Source of the DNA: Bog-473 sp963764305
Lineage (GTDB): Bacteria > Actinomycetota > Acidimicrobiia > Acidimicrobiales > RAAP-2
DNA length: 64,000 nucleotides
NCBI GenBank assembly: GCA_963764305.1
Contig: CAVXSD010000007.1
Location: 682,001 to 746,000, forward strand
Reading direction: 5' to 3'
The position numbers were made by a program, and so were the translations under genes. Shown piece after piece: positions 18,088 to 25,515 of the stretch. Positions within the stretch are counted from its first letter, which is position 1. Every line of letters starts with the position of its first letter. The notes below the pieces were generated by a model. That model saw only the letters and a list, made by a program, of their open reading frames with translations, did no database searches and was not told the DNA's origin.

Positions 18088-19320
18088 TTGGTGCCCAGGC
18101 GCCGTGTGAGTCACGAGGGATTGAAGGAATTCACAAATGCTCTAAGGAGATCACCGGGTCACGCCGTCGCTGTGGGCAGTCTGGCCTTGCTGACCCTCGT
18201 CGTCTTGGTCGTCCTTTCACTCAACCACCCCTACGCCCTTAACAATCAGCCGTTCCCGGACCCACAGGAGTATCTCAACGCGGCCTATCGGCTCGCTCAC
18301 GGCCACGGTTATACGACCACCGTTCGGGACAACCCGTATTTCCACACGAGACAGGCAGTCAACCCACCGAGGTATCCGCCTGGAATGTCCTTGGTCCTCG
18401 CCCCCTTCGCCCTCTTCGGTACCTATCCCGGGAATGAGGAGGTTGGCGCGCGCCTGATTGTGGTGGCACTGGTAGTGGCCGTAGGTGGGGCCGGATATGT
18501 GTTGGGTGGGTGGTATCCGGCGCTGATCTCCTCCTTCATCGTGGCATTGAGTCCTTTTGCCATGGTCAACACGCGCATCGTGATGTCGGATGCCCTAGGA
18601 GCATTGCTCATCGTGGTTTGTGTGCCGTTGATGAAGCTCAAAGCCAAATGGTCTGGCTACGTCCTCGGATTGGTTGCCGGCTACGGAGTGGTGTGCCGAG
18701 AGAGCGGGATCGTAGTCATCGCTTGCCTCCTGATCGTTGTCCAACATAGGGAACGGCTACGCGTTGCCGTTGGTGCAACCGGGCCCGTCATCGGCCTGGC
18801 CCTCTACAACTTGTCCGCCTTCGGGGCACCGTGGAGAACTGGCTACGGCTACTGGCTGGGCCCTTTCCCGGAGTACTCAGTGAGCTACATCACCAAGCAT
18901 CCTTGGCCACCCGGCAGCCAGAGCTACTACGCGTCGTCATTGGAGCTATTCGATTTGGTCAGGGACTCTCATGCCGGCCTAATCGGTCCGTTGCCCAACT
19001 GGTTGTTCTACCCTCTCATCTTGTTGGGCTTCTCCGCTGTTTTTGGGCCGCCATTGTTGACCTTGGTCGGTTTGGTAACCGCAATTCGCGCGTGGCAACG
19101 CCCCGAGGCCCGTTTCACACTGCTGTTGGCGGGTGTGTCGGTCGTGTTCTACATGGCCAACTTCACCCAAGATCCTCGGTTTCTTGCCGGTCCGTGCATC
19201 CTGTTGACGGTCTGGGGCATCGTTGGTCTGGTTCACCTGGCACGGTCGCTTTGGGATAGGTACGGAGAAGAGCTACTGCCGGCAAGGCCCGCTTCGGCCA
19301 CGCAGACGCGTCGGTTATGA
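18088..19320 (+). CDS. Polytopic membrane protein, GT-C glycosyltransferase-like
   Basis: A 410-residue membrane protein with about nine hydrophobic segments. After the first helix there is an acidic extracytoplasmic loop (FPDPQEYLNAAYRLAHGHGY, residues about 52-71) that resembles the first loop of GT-C enzymes, which use lipid-phosphate sugars as donors (PMT/ArnT-like). A Pro-rich segment NPPRYPPGMSL follows. No enzyme activity can be assigned. Base composition is clearly less GC-rich than in the neighbours, and a recombinase remnant follows, so horizontal acquisition is likely. GTG at 18088 is the longest start; GTG at 18103 is possible; neither has a strong ribosome site. Confidence 0.6.
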   Translation: MVPRRRVSHEGLKEFTNALRRSPGHAVAVGSLALLTLVVLVVLSLNHPYALNNQPFPDPQEYLNAAYRLAHGHGYTTTVRDNPYFHTRQAVNPPRYPPGMSLVLAPFALFGTYPGNEEVGARLIVVALVVAVGGAGYVLGGWYPALISSFIVALSPFAMVNTRIVMSDALGALLIVVCVPLMKLKAKWSGYVLGLVAGYGVVCRESGIVVIACLLIVVQHRERLRVAVGATGPVIGLALYNLSAFGAPWRTGYGYWLGPFPEYSVSYITKHPWPPGSQSYYASSLELFDLVRDSHAGLIGPLPNWLFYPLILLGFSAVFGPPLLTLVGLVTAIRAWQRPEARFTLLLAGVSVVFYMANFTQDPRFLAGPCILLTVWGIVGLVHLARSLWDRYGEELLPARPASATQTRRL

Positions 19321-19429
19321 CGAGCTCAACCTCAGATTGAACAGGTGCAGCGGCCAGTCCCCATGGTCCCGTTTGGGGGCAGGGTTCAGTTCAGGGCTTC
19401 GGCTTGTACGGCTTCGACTCGTGCCGGGT

Positions 19430-19678
19430 CGTAGCACCGCCCAGCCGGGCGGATTCGTCCTCCACGAGGACGGCCGGGTCGTCAGCAACCATCAGTTCTC
19501 GGAACTCTGGCGCCGGACAGTGGACAGGGCCGGGGTGGACCCGTTGTGATTCCACGAACTCAGCCACCGCTTCGCCTCGATGCTCCTCTCCGAAGGGTGC
19601 TCGATCGTTGCGGTGCGGCGGGCGATGGGCCAGGCGATCGAGCGGGTTGCTCCACGAGCCGGCCTCAGTGAGGACTGA
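19430..19678 (+). pseudogene. Tyrosine recombinase (integrase) C-terminal remnant
   Basis: One frame reads FVLHEDGRVVSNHQFSELW, then a helix (RRTVDRAGVDPL), an in-frame TGA at 19547-19549, then FHELSHRFASMLLSEGCSIV and VRRAMGQ. This matches the catalytic C-terminus of phage-type integrases (HDLRHTFAS, LGH). The box II Arg is changed to Ser (HELSHR), the LGH-type His is lost, and the C-terminal Tyr is absent. It is therefore inactive and truncated at both ends. It marks an old mobile-element insertion next to the low-GC membrane gene. The left limit is approximate. Confidence 0.65.
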
Positions 19679-19737
19679 CGCCCTCGACTCTTAGGCGTCA
19701 TTCCTGGTCAAATGGGGTGTCGGGGCCGATTACGCCG

Positions 19738-20250
19738 CTACTCGTAGTACCCCGAGTGGATGTAGACGCACGGCACTCCGGCCGCGACATACATGGCGTG
19801 GTTGGACGGATCGTCCTCGAAGGCGAGCCGCAGGTCGAATCCGTAGGCGCGCAGATCGTCCACCACCCCCTGCTTGAACTCGGTGACCTGGGCGTAGTCC
19901 CCACGCGAGCGCATGACCAGGAGATCCCAGCGCAGCCCGTAGCGCTTGAGCCAGGCCAGCGTCTGCGGGTGCACGCGGTGGGGGCGGCCCGTGAGCAGGA
20001 TCACCGCGAGCGAGGGGTCGAGCAGCTCGAGCAGGCGGGCGATCTCCTCGATCACCGGGTCGTCGCCGCAGGCCTCGAAGAACGACGCCCAGTCCCGTCG
20101 CCCTCGCTCGAGGAAGTGCTGCCGGCCGGCGGCGTCGGAGAGGACACCGTCGATGTCGAAGATGACGGCCGGGGCTCCCGGGTGGGGCCCACCGTCGTCG
20201 GCACGCCACGTCCAGTTGCTGCGGTCGCCCTCTGGCCTGGTGCGGGGCAC
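19738..20250 (-). CDS. HAD-superfamily phosphatase resembling PNK 3'-phosphatase
   Basis: A 170-residue HAD protein. Motif I with both catalytic Asp is VIFDIDGVLSD, motif II is ILLTGRP, and motif IV is FEDDPSN. The middle segment TLAWLKRYGLRWDLLVMRSRGDY resembles the 3'-phosphatase domain of T4 polynucleotide kinase, where a Met-Arg-Asp block touches nucleic acid. The role could be end-cleaning of RNA or DNA, but no kinase or ligase is adjacent. The GTG at 20250 gives about 35 residues before motif I; a later start is possible. It is divergent from the large MprF-like gene. Confidence 0.7.
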   Translation of the reverse strand: MPRTRPEGDRSNWTWRADDGGPHPGAPAVIFDIDGVLSDAAGRQHFLERGRRDWASFFEACGDDPVIEEIARLLELLDPSLAVILLTGRPHRVHPQTLAWLKRYGLRWDLLVMRSRGDYAQVTEFKQGVVDDLRAYGFDLRLAFEDDPSNHAMYVAAGVPCVYIHSGYYE

Positions 20251-20349
20251 GAAGGACCAGCCTAACGGGGTCCTCTGGACCGCTGGCAGGACAAATCCAC
20301 CGAATTGCGGAGGGGCCGGAGGGGCCGGAGGTGACACGATGGACGAGAA

Positions 20350-23300
20350 ATGGGACCCGAAGCCGACACGGGGGTGATGGGTGCCCCGGCCGCTGTGGCC
20401 GGCACCGACCGCACCCTCCACGTGGGGCTCGGACGTCGGGTCGAGGTCATGGGCGACCTGCTGCTCCCGTCCGAGCCCTCTGACAGCTCGCGCGCCGCCT
20501 GCCGCGACATCGCCCGCCGGCTCGAGGAGTGGCAGGGCCCGGGCATCGTGATCGTCTGCGGCCGCCTGGTGGCGCCGGCCTGTCACGACGATCCGTCCGG
20601 CGCCGTCGACGCGCATCCCGAGCTCACCGACGCGCTGGGCGCGTTCGCCGCCCGCACCGACTCCCGGGTGATCGTCGTGATGGTGCCCTCCGAGCGGGAC
20701 CTCGCGGTGGTGCAGGCGCTGGAGCGTCTCGGGGTGACGGTGCGCGACGGGGTGGACCTTGCGTGTGAGACCGGTGCAGGCATGCGGACGGTGCTCGTGC
20801 GCGCCGGCTCGCTCCGGCCCGACGGCAATCCCCCGGTCGATGCCGCACCGACCGAGGACCGGCCCTGGTTGGCCGGCATGGAGCGCCTGGACGACCCGCG
20901 GCTGGCGCGCCGTTTCGTCACCTCGCGCGTGCTGTACCGGCGGTTGCGCCGCTACCTCTGGGCGCCACCGCTCGCGCTGGCCGTGATCGCGCTGTTGCTT
21001 CGCTTCGAGTTCGTGGTCGACGGTCTGGGCCGGGTGTTCCGCACACCCCGGCAGCAGACCGCGCTGCAGCGCGCCTACGACGCCACCTGGGCCTCCCGCG
21101 TCATCGTCACGCTGGTGATCGCGCTGGCCCTCCTGGCGGTATTGGCAGTCGTGGTGGCCATCACGTCGCGCGGCATCTGGCGCGCGCTCGGGGGCGAGGG
21201 CCTGCCCGCGCCGTGGGCCGGCGGCCCGTCGGGCGCCAGGCCGATCGCGCACGACCAGCTCCAACTGGACGGGGAGGACGCGCTCGACGTCACCCGGGCC
21301 GCGGTCGAGGCGGGGGCTTCCGGCGTCATCGTCGGCGGGGCGCTGGTGCCCGAGCTGACCCACCTCGATGTCGGCTTCTTCGCCTGCCCGGGCGCCACCG
21401 CTGAAGTCGTGCACGAGCACCGGGGGCGCCTCGGCCTCCCCCCCACCTTCCTGCACCATCGCCAGGAGTCGACCCTCGAGATCGAGACGGGCGCGGAGCT
21501 CCACGTGCGCCTGCTGCTGGCCGAGGCCGACCTGCCGCTGGCCACCATGGGCGAACGACTGGTGACGACCGACGCCGTGGTCAAAGGTCGCTCCAAGGCG
21601 GCCGAGGTCCATGCGGAGCTGGCCGCGAGCTGGCCCAGCGGTGCCTCGTGGCCGCCCGCGCCCGAGGTGGCGGCGGACCGCATCCGGGTTCGTCGCATCC
21701 GGCGTCTGGCCGCTGTCTCCTTGTTCCTGGCCGGGGCCATCGACCTGCTCTCCTCGGTCACCGCCCCTCTACGGGCGCATCTCCATCTCATCGCCCAGTA
21801 CCTGCCCATCTCCGTGGTGCAGGCGGCCGGGGCGCTGACCGCCATCGCCGGCATCGGCATGATCATGCTCTCGCGCGGCATCCTGCGGGGACAGCGCCGC
21901 TCGTGGCTTGTCGCCGTGACCCTGCTCGTCGCGACGCTCGCCCTGCACCTCCTCCATGCCGCCGACATCATCACCCTTCTCGTCTGCGCCGGCGTCCTCA
22001 CGCTTCTCATCGTCCAGCGCGAGCGTTTCCGGGCTCAGACCGAGCCGGCCACCCTCGTCACCGCCTTCGTCATCCTCGCCGTCGGCGGGCTGGTGGCGAC
22101 CCTGGGCGGCTTCGTCGCGGTGGAGGTGGCAGGCCGCGTCCACCACCATCCCCTGCCCGGCTGGCCCCACGTGCTCCTCGGTTCGGCCGAACGGTTGGTC
22201 GGCGTGCAGTGGGTGGCCTTCCCGGCCACCATCGACCGCTTCGCCTCCATCAGCCTTCTCGCCGTCGGCATCAGCCTGATCGTGGTTGCCCTGTACCTGT
22301 TGACCCGGCCCGTGGTCGATCGTCGCCTGTCTTCCGGGCGCGCCGCCATAGGCCGCCGGGCCGCCGAGATCCGGGCGCGTGACATCGTGCGGCGGCACGG
22401 TACCGGCACCCTCGACTACTTCGCTCTGCGCGACGACAAGCAGTGGTTCTTCCACCGTGACTCGCTCGTCGCCTACGCAGTATTCGGCGGCGTCTGCCTG
22501 GTATCCCCGGACCCCATCGGGCCGTTCTCCGAGCGCGCCCACGTCTGGGACTCCTTCCGTCGCTACGTGGATCGCAACGGCTGGGGCCTCGGCGTGATGG
22601 GAGCGGGCGAGGAGTGGCTGCCGACGTACCAGGCCTCGGGCATGCGCTTCCTCTACATCGGGGACGAGGCCGTGGTGGACCCCCGGGAGTTCTCACTCCA
22701 GGGCGGCAAGATGAAGGGGCTGCGTCAGGCGGTCAACCGGGTCGCCCGCTACGGCTACACCGTCCGCTTCCTGGACCCGGCTCGTCTCGACCCGGCCGAC
22801 GCCGCCTGCATGGCGGACCTGATGGCCAAGAGTCGCCGTGGCGAGCAGGAGCGGGGCTTCTCCATGATGCTGGGGCGTCTCTTCGACCGGCGCGACACCG
22901 GCCTGCTGTTGACACTCGTCGAGGGCCCGGACGGGGCGCCCGTCGCCATGTGCCAGTTCGTGCCGTCGCCCGCCATCGGCGGCTACTCGCTCGACCTCAT
23001 GCGCCGCGACCCCGGCGACCATCCCAACGGGCTGCTCGACTTCGCCCTCTGCTCGACCATCGACCACGTCAAGGAGATGGGCATGAAGGGGCTCAGCCTC
23101 AACTTCGCCGCGCTGCGCTCGGTCCTCGAGGGCGACACGGGTGACGGCGTGACCCAGCGGGTGGAGCGCTGGGCGCTGCGCCGGCTCTCCGGCGTCCTGC
23201 AGATCGAGACGCTGTGGCGGTTCAACGCCAAGTACGAGCCGAAGTGGCTGCCGCGCTACATCGTCTTCGACTCGGCCGAGCAGTTCGTGCCCGTCGTCGT

Positions 23301-23478
23301 GCAGATCATGCGGGCCGAGTCCCTGACCGAGGTGCCGGTGATCGGCCGCCTCCTCACGACCGGCGTCGCCAAGCGGTCGGGGCCGGCCGTGCCCGAAGAG
23401 GTCCTGGCCGCGCAAGAGCGTGGGGCAAACGGAGCCCCCAACCGACAGGAGGCCGGCACGGCGGGGCCGAGGCCGTGA
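20350..23478 (+). CDS. MprF-like DUF2156 membrane protein with degenerate phosphoesterase N-terminus
   Basis: A 1,042-residue fusion. Residues about 25-185 follow the outline of a calcineurin-like phosphoesterase, but the metal ligands are lost (MGDLLLP for DLHL, VPSERD for GNHD). Two helices (about 203-220, 250-270) frame a soluble part. Six or so helices (about 450-655) lead to a GNAT-type DUF2156 domain (about 676-1000; YFALRDDKQWFF, GGVCLVSPDPIGP, SLQGGKMKGLRQAVNR), as in phosphatidylglycerol lysyltransferase, which puts aminoacyl groups on lipids. Likely role: envelope lipid modification. The start is uncertain: ATG 20350 lacks a good ribosome site, and ATG 20377 would couple to a 12-codon leader at 20339. 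Confidence 0.8.
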   Translation: MGPEADTGVMGAPAAVAGTDRTLHVGLGRRVEVMGDLLLPSEPSDSSRAACRDIARRLEEWQGPGIVIVCGRLVAPACHDDPSGAVDAHPELTDALGAFAARTDSRVIVVMVPSERDLAVVQALERLGVTVRDGVDLACETGAGMRTVLVRAGSLRPDGNPPVDAAPTEDRPWLAGMERLDDPRLARRFVTSRVLYRRLRRYLWAPPLALAVIALLLRFEFVVDGLGRVFRTPRQQTALQRAYDATWASRVIVTLVIALALLAVLAVVVAITSRGIWRALGGEGLPAPWAGGPSGARPIAHDQLQLDGEDALDVTRAAVEAGASGVIVGGALVPELTHLDVGFFACPGATAEVVHEHRGRLGLPPTFLHHRQESTLEIETGAELHVRLLLAEADLPLATMGERLVTTDAVVKGRSKAAEVHAELAASWPSGASWPPAPEVAADRIRVRRIRRLAAVSLFLAGAIDLLSSVTAPLRAHLHLIAQYLPISVVQAAGALTAIAGIGMIMLSRGILRGQRRSWLVAVTLLVATLALHLLHAADIITLLVCAGVLTLLIVQRERFRAQTEPATLVTAFVILAVGGLVATLGGFVAVEVAGRVHHHPLPGWPHVLLGSAERLVGVQWVAFPATIDRFASISLLAVGISLIVVALYLLTRPVVDRRLSSGRAAIGRRAAEIRARDIVRRHGTGTLDYFALRDDKQWFFHRDSLVAYAVFGGVCLVSPDPIGPFSERAHVWDSFRRYVDRNGWGLGVMGAGEEWLPTYQASGMRFLYIGDEAVVDPREFSLQGGKMKGLRQAVNRVARYGYTVRFLDPARLDPADAACMADLMAKSRRGEQERGFSMMLGRLFDRRDTGLLLTLVEGPDGAPVAMCQFVPSPAIGGYSLDLMRRDPGDHPNGLLDFALCSTIDHVKEMGMKGLSLNFAALRSVLEGDTGDGVTQRVERWALRRLSGVLQIETLWRFNAKYEPKWLPRYIVFDSAEQFVPVVVQIMRAESLTEVPVIGRLLTTGVAKRSGPAVPEEVLAAQERGANGAPNRQEAGTAGPRP

Positions 23479-23627
23479 GCGAGCCCCGCTGCCCGCGCTG
23501 CGGGCATCCCGGTGTACACGCCGCGCCCGGCGACGGTGGCCCGTGCGAGGGATGTGACCGGTGCTGGGCCGACGAGCAGCGGCGCGATCGCCCGCCCCAC
23601 CACGTCGCGCCCGAGCGTGCGCCATGA
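23475..23627 (+). CDS. Small zinc-ribbon protein
   Basis: A 50-residue protein with CPRCGHPG and CEGCDRCW, five Cys in all, enough for one zinc ribbon. The rest is Arg/His/Pro-rich. Its GTG overlaps the stop of the MprF-like gene (GTGA) and its stop overlaps the next ATG (ATGA), so it is placed for coupled translation. No function is known. It could bind RNA or serve as a metal-bound cofactor to a neighbour. It may be spurious in such GC-rich DNA, but the overlaps at both ends favour a real gene. Confidence 0.55.
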   Translation: MSEPRCPRCGHPGVHAAPGDGGPCEGCDRCWADEQRRDRPPHHVAPERAP

Positions 23628-23909
23628 GTCTCACCATGACCACGGAGGTGACCACGGAGGAGCGCGAGGCCTTTCTCGCCGACGAGCACGTCGGCAACCT
23701 CGGCGCGGACGACCCGCGGGAGGACACCGTCGACGCGACGACCGCGGTCGCCATCGCCGTCGCCGTCGCCGTCGCCAATCGACCATCGACCATCGCCACC
23801 TCGCCCGGCGTTCGGTGACCTCTCCCTGGCCGTCACCGCAGCGGATGCGTCGGACAGCGTCGTCGTCCGCACGGCGCCCGAACGCTGGCGCACGACGGAC
23901 TTCGGGTAG
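23624..23909 (+). pseudogene. Pyridoxamine-5'-phosphate-oxidase-like (flavin/F420) protein, internally deleted
   Basis: The ATG (overlapping the zinc-ribbon stop) opens a typical family start: TTEEREAFLADEHVGNLG. Similarity then breaks off in a simple GCCGTC/GACCAT repeat at about 23745-23800. In another frame, a typical family end follows (LSLAVTAADASDSVVVRTAP, then ERWRTTDFG and a stop at 23907). The central beta-barrel that binds flavin or F420 is missing. A deletion between short repeats would explain this. The 214 bp downstream hold no further gene. Confidence 0.5.
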
Positions 23910-24123
23910 CGGCCGGCATTCTCTTCGGGGCGGGCTGATCGAGGGGGTCCGGGGAGTCGCGCGCCCTTGGCTGCGCGCGAGTCCCCGCCGCAGGCAAGGG
24001 AAACAGGCTCGGTTCGGCCAGTTCCGGGCCACCGACAGGGGCCGCGGGGTGCCGCTGTCTCCAGAGGCGGCTCGACCTGGGCAAAGATAGGAGCCGAGCC
24101 GGGAACGAGAGGGGCGGAATGCC

Positions 24124-25509
24124 GTGAGCAGTGCCTACCGAGCGGCCACACCCGTAGCGGCGAAGCACGATCTCGCCGCCACGAGCGCCGAACGCCGCGA
24201 GATGGGGCGACAGGCGCGGGTGCTCTCGCCACGTGCCGCCCTGGGCGAGTGGGACGAGCGCGCACGCGGACATGATCCCGTCGACACGATCCTCGCCCAG
24301 AACGACATCAGGCAGGCCGACCTCGTCCCGCTCCGACACAAGCGCATGTCGCTCTCGCCGTGGAACTTCTACCGTGGCGCGGCCGCCGTCATGGCGGCCG
24401 ACCTGGCCTCCCGCCCGCACACCCGCATCGAAGTGCAGCTCTGCGGGGACGCCCATGTCCTGAACTTCGGGCTCTGGGCCACGCCGGAGCGCAACCTCAA
24501 CTTCGACCTGCGCGACTTCGACGAGACGCTCCCCGGGCCATTCGAATGGGACGTCGCCCGCCTCGCGGCCAGCCTGGTGGTCGCCGCCCGGGAGAACGCG
24601 GTGAAGCCCAACAAGGCAGACGCCGCCGTGACGGCGGCAGTCGACGCCTACCGCAACCGGATGCGCTACTACGCCACGTTGCCGATCCTCGACATCTGGT
24701 ACGAGGGCACGCGCTTCGACCAGTTCATCGACTACTTCGAACCTGCTGACCGCGGCCAGGTGAAGGTGCAATTCGAGAAGGGGAGAGAGACGGGGACGAG
24801 CCGGGGGGCGTTCGCCAAGTTGACCACGGAGCAGCGCGGGCGGGCGCGCATCACCCCCCAGCCGCCGCTGCGGGTGACACTCGACGACGACGAGCAGGGC
24901 GACATCGTCGAGGGTCTGCTCGGCGGGTATCGCATGACGCTGCAGGAGGATCGCCGCAGGCTGTTCGACCGCTTCACCCCGGTGGACGTCGTCCGCCAGG
25001 TGGTGGGCGTCGGCAGCGTCGGCATGGTGGTGTATCTCGTGCTGCTCGAGGGGAGCGCAACCGGCGATCCTCTCTTCTTGCAGTGCAAGCAGGCCGGGCC
25101 CTCGGTCTACGAGTCCTACACGTACTCGAGCGGCCACGACAACCACGGGGGGCGGGTCATCGCGGGCAAGCGCATGGTGCAGAGCGCCACCGACATCTTC
25201 GTGGGCTGGGGGTCACTCGGTGAGCGCGACTTCTACGTCCGTCAATTCCGCGATATGAAGCTGATCCCCACCACCAACCTCATCGCGCCGGTCCTGGTGG
25301 AGTTCGGCGTCGCCTGCGGCAACACGCTGGCCCGGGCGCACGCCCGCTCCGGTGACCCCGAGGCCATCGATGCCTATATGGGCAAGAACGACGACTTCAC
25401 CAAGGCCATGTGCAAGTTCGCCCGGCGCTACGCCGACCAGAACGAGCGGGACCACGCGTCGCTGATCGCCGCCATCCGGCGGGGCAAGGCCGAGAGCATT
25501 CCGGATTGA
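24124..25509 (+). CDS. DUF2252 domain-containing protein
   Basis: A 461-residue protein of the DUF2252 family, common in actinobacteria and thought to share the protein-kinase-like/APH fold; no activity is established. Family blocks are RHKRMSLSPWNFYRG, VQLCGDAHVLNFG (a possible HxxN catalytic loop), NFDLRDFDETLPGPFEWDVARLA (a possible metal-binding Asp region), and RMVQSATDIFVGW. GTG is used as the start. It ends 7 bp before the convergent nuoN stop. It stands alone after the decayed oxidoreductase gene. Confidence 0.85.
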   Translation: MSSAYRAATPVAAKHDLAATSAERREMGRQARVLSPRAALGEWDERARGHDPVDTILAQNDIRQADLVPLRHKRMSLSPWNFYRGAAAVMAADLASRPHTRIEVQLCGDAHVLNFGLWATPERNLNFDLRDFDETLPGPFEWDVARLAASLVVAARENAVKPNKADAAVTAAVDAYRNRMRYYATLPILDIWYEGTRFDQFIDYFEPADRGQVKVQFEKGRETGTSRGAFAKLTTEQRGRARITPQPPLRVTLDDDEQGDIVEGLLGGYRMTLQEDRRRLFDRFTPVDVVRQVVGVGSVGMVVYLVLLEGSATGDPLFLQCKQAGPSVYESYTYSSGHDNHGGRVIAGKRMVQSATDIFVGWGSLGERDFYVRQFRDMKLIPTTNLIAPVLVEFGVACGNTLARAHARSGDPEAIDAYMGKNDDFTKAMCKFARRYADQNERDHASLIAAIRRGKAESIPD

Positions 25510-25515
25510 GCGCCC

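Noticed and set aside
19321..19430. A tRNA gene as integrase target
   Set aside because: A few T-arm-like triplets (GGTTC) occur, but no acceptor stem or anticodon arm can be folded by eye.
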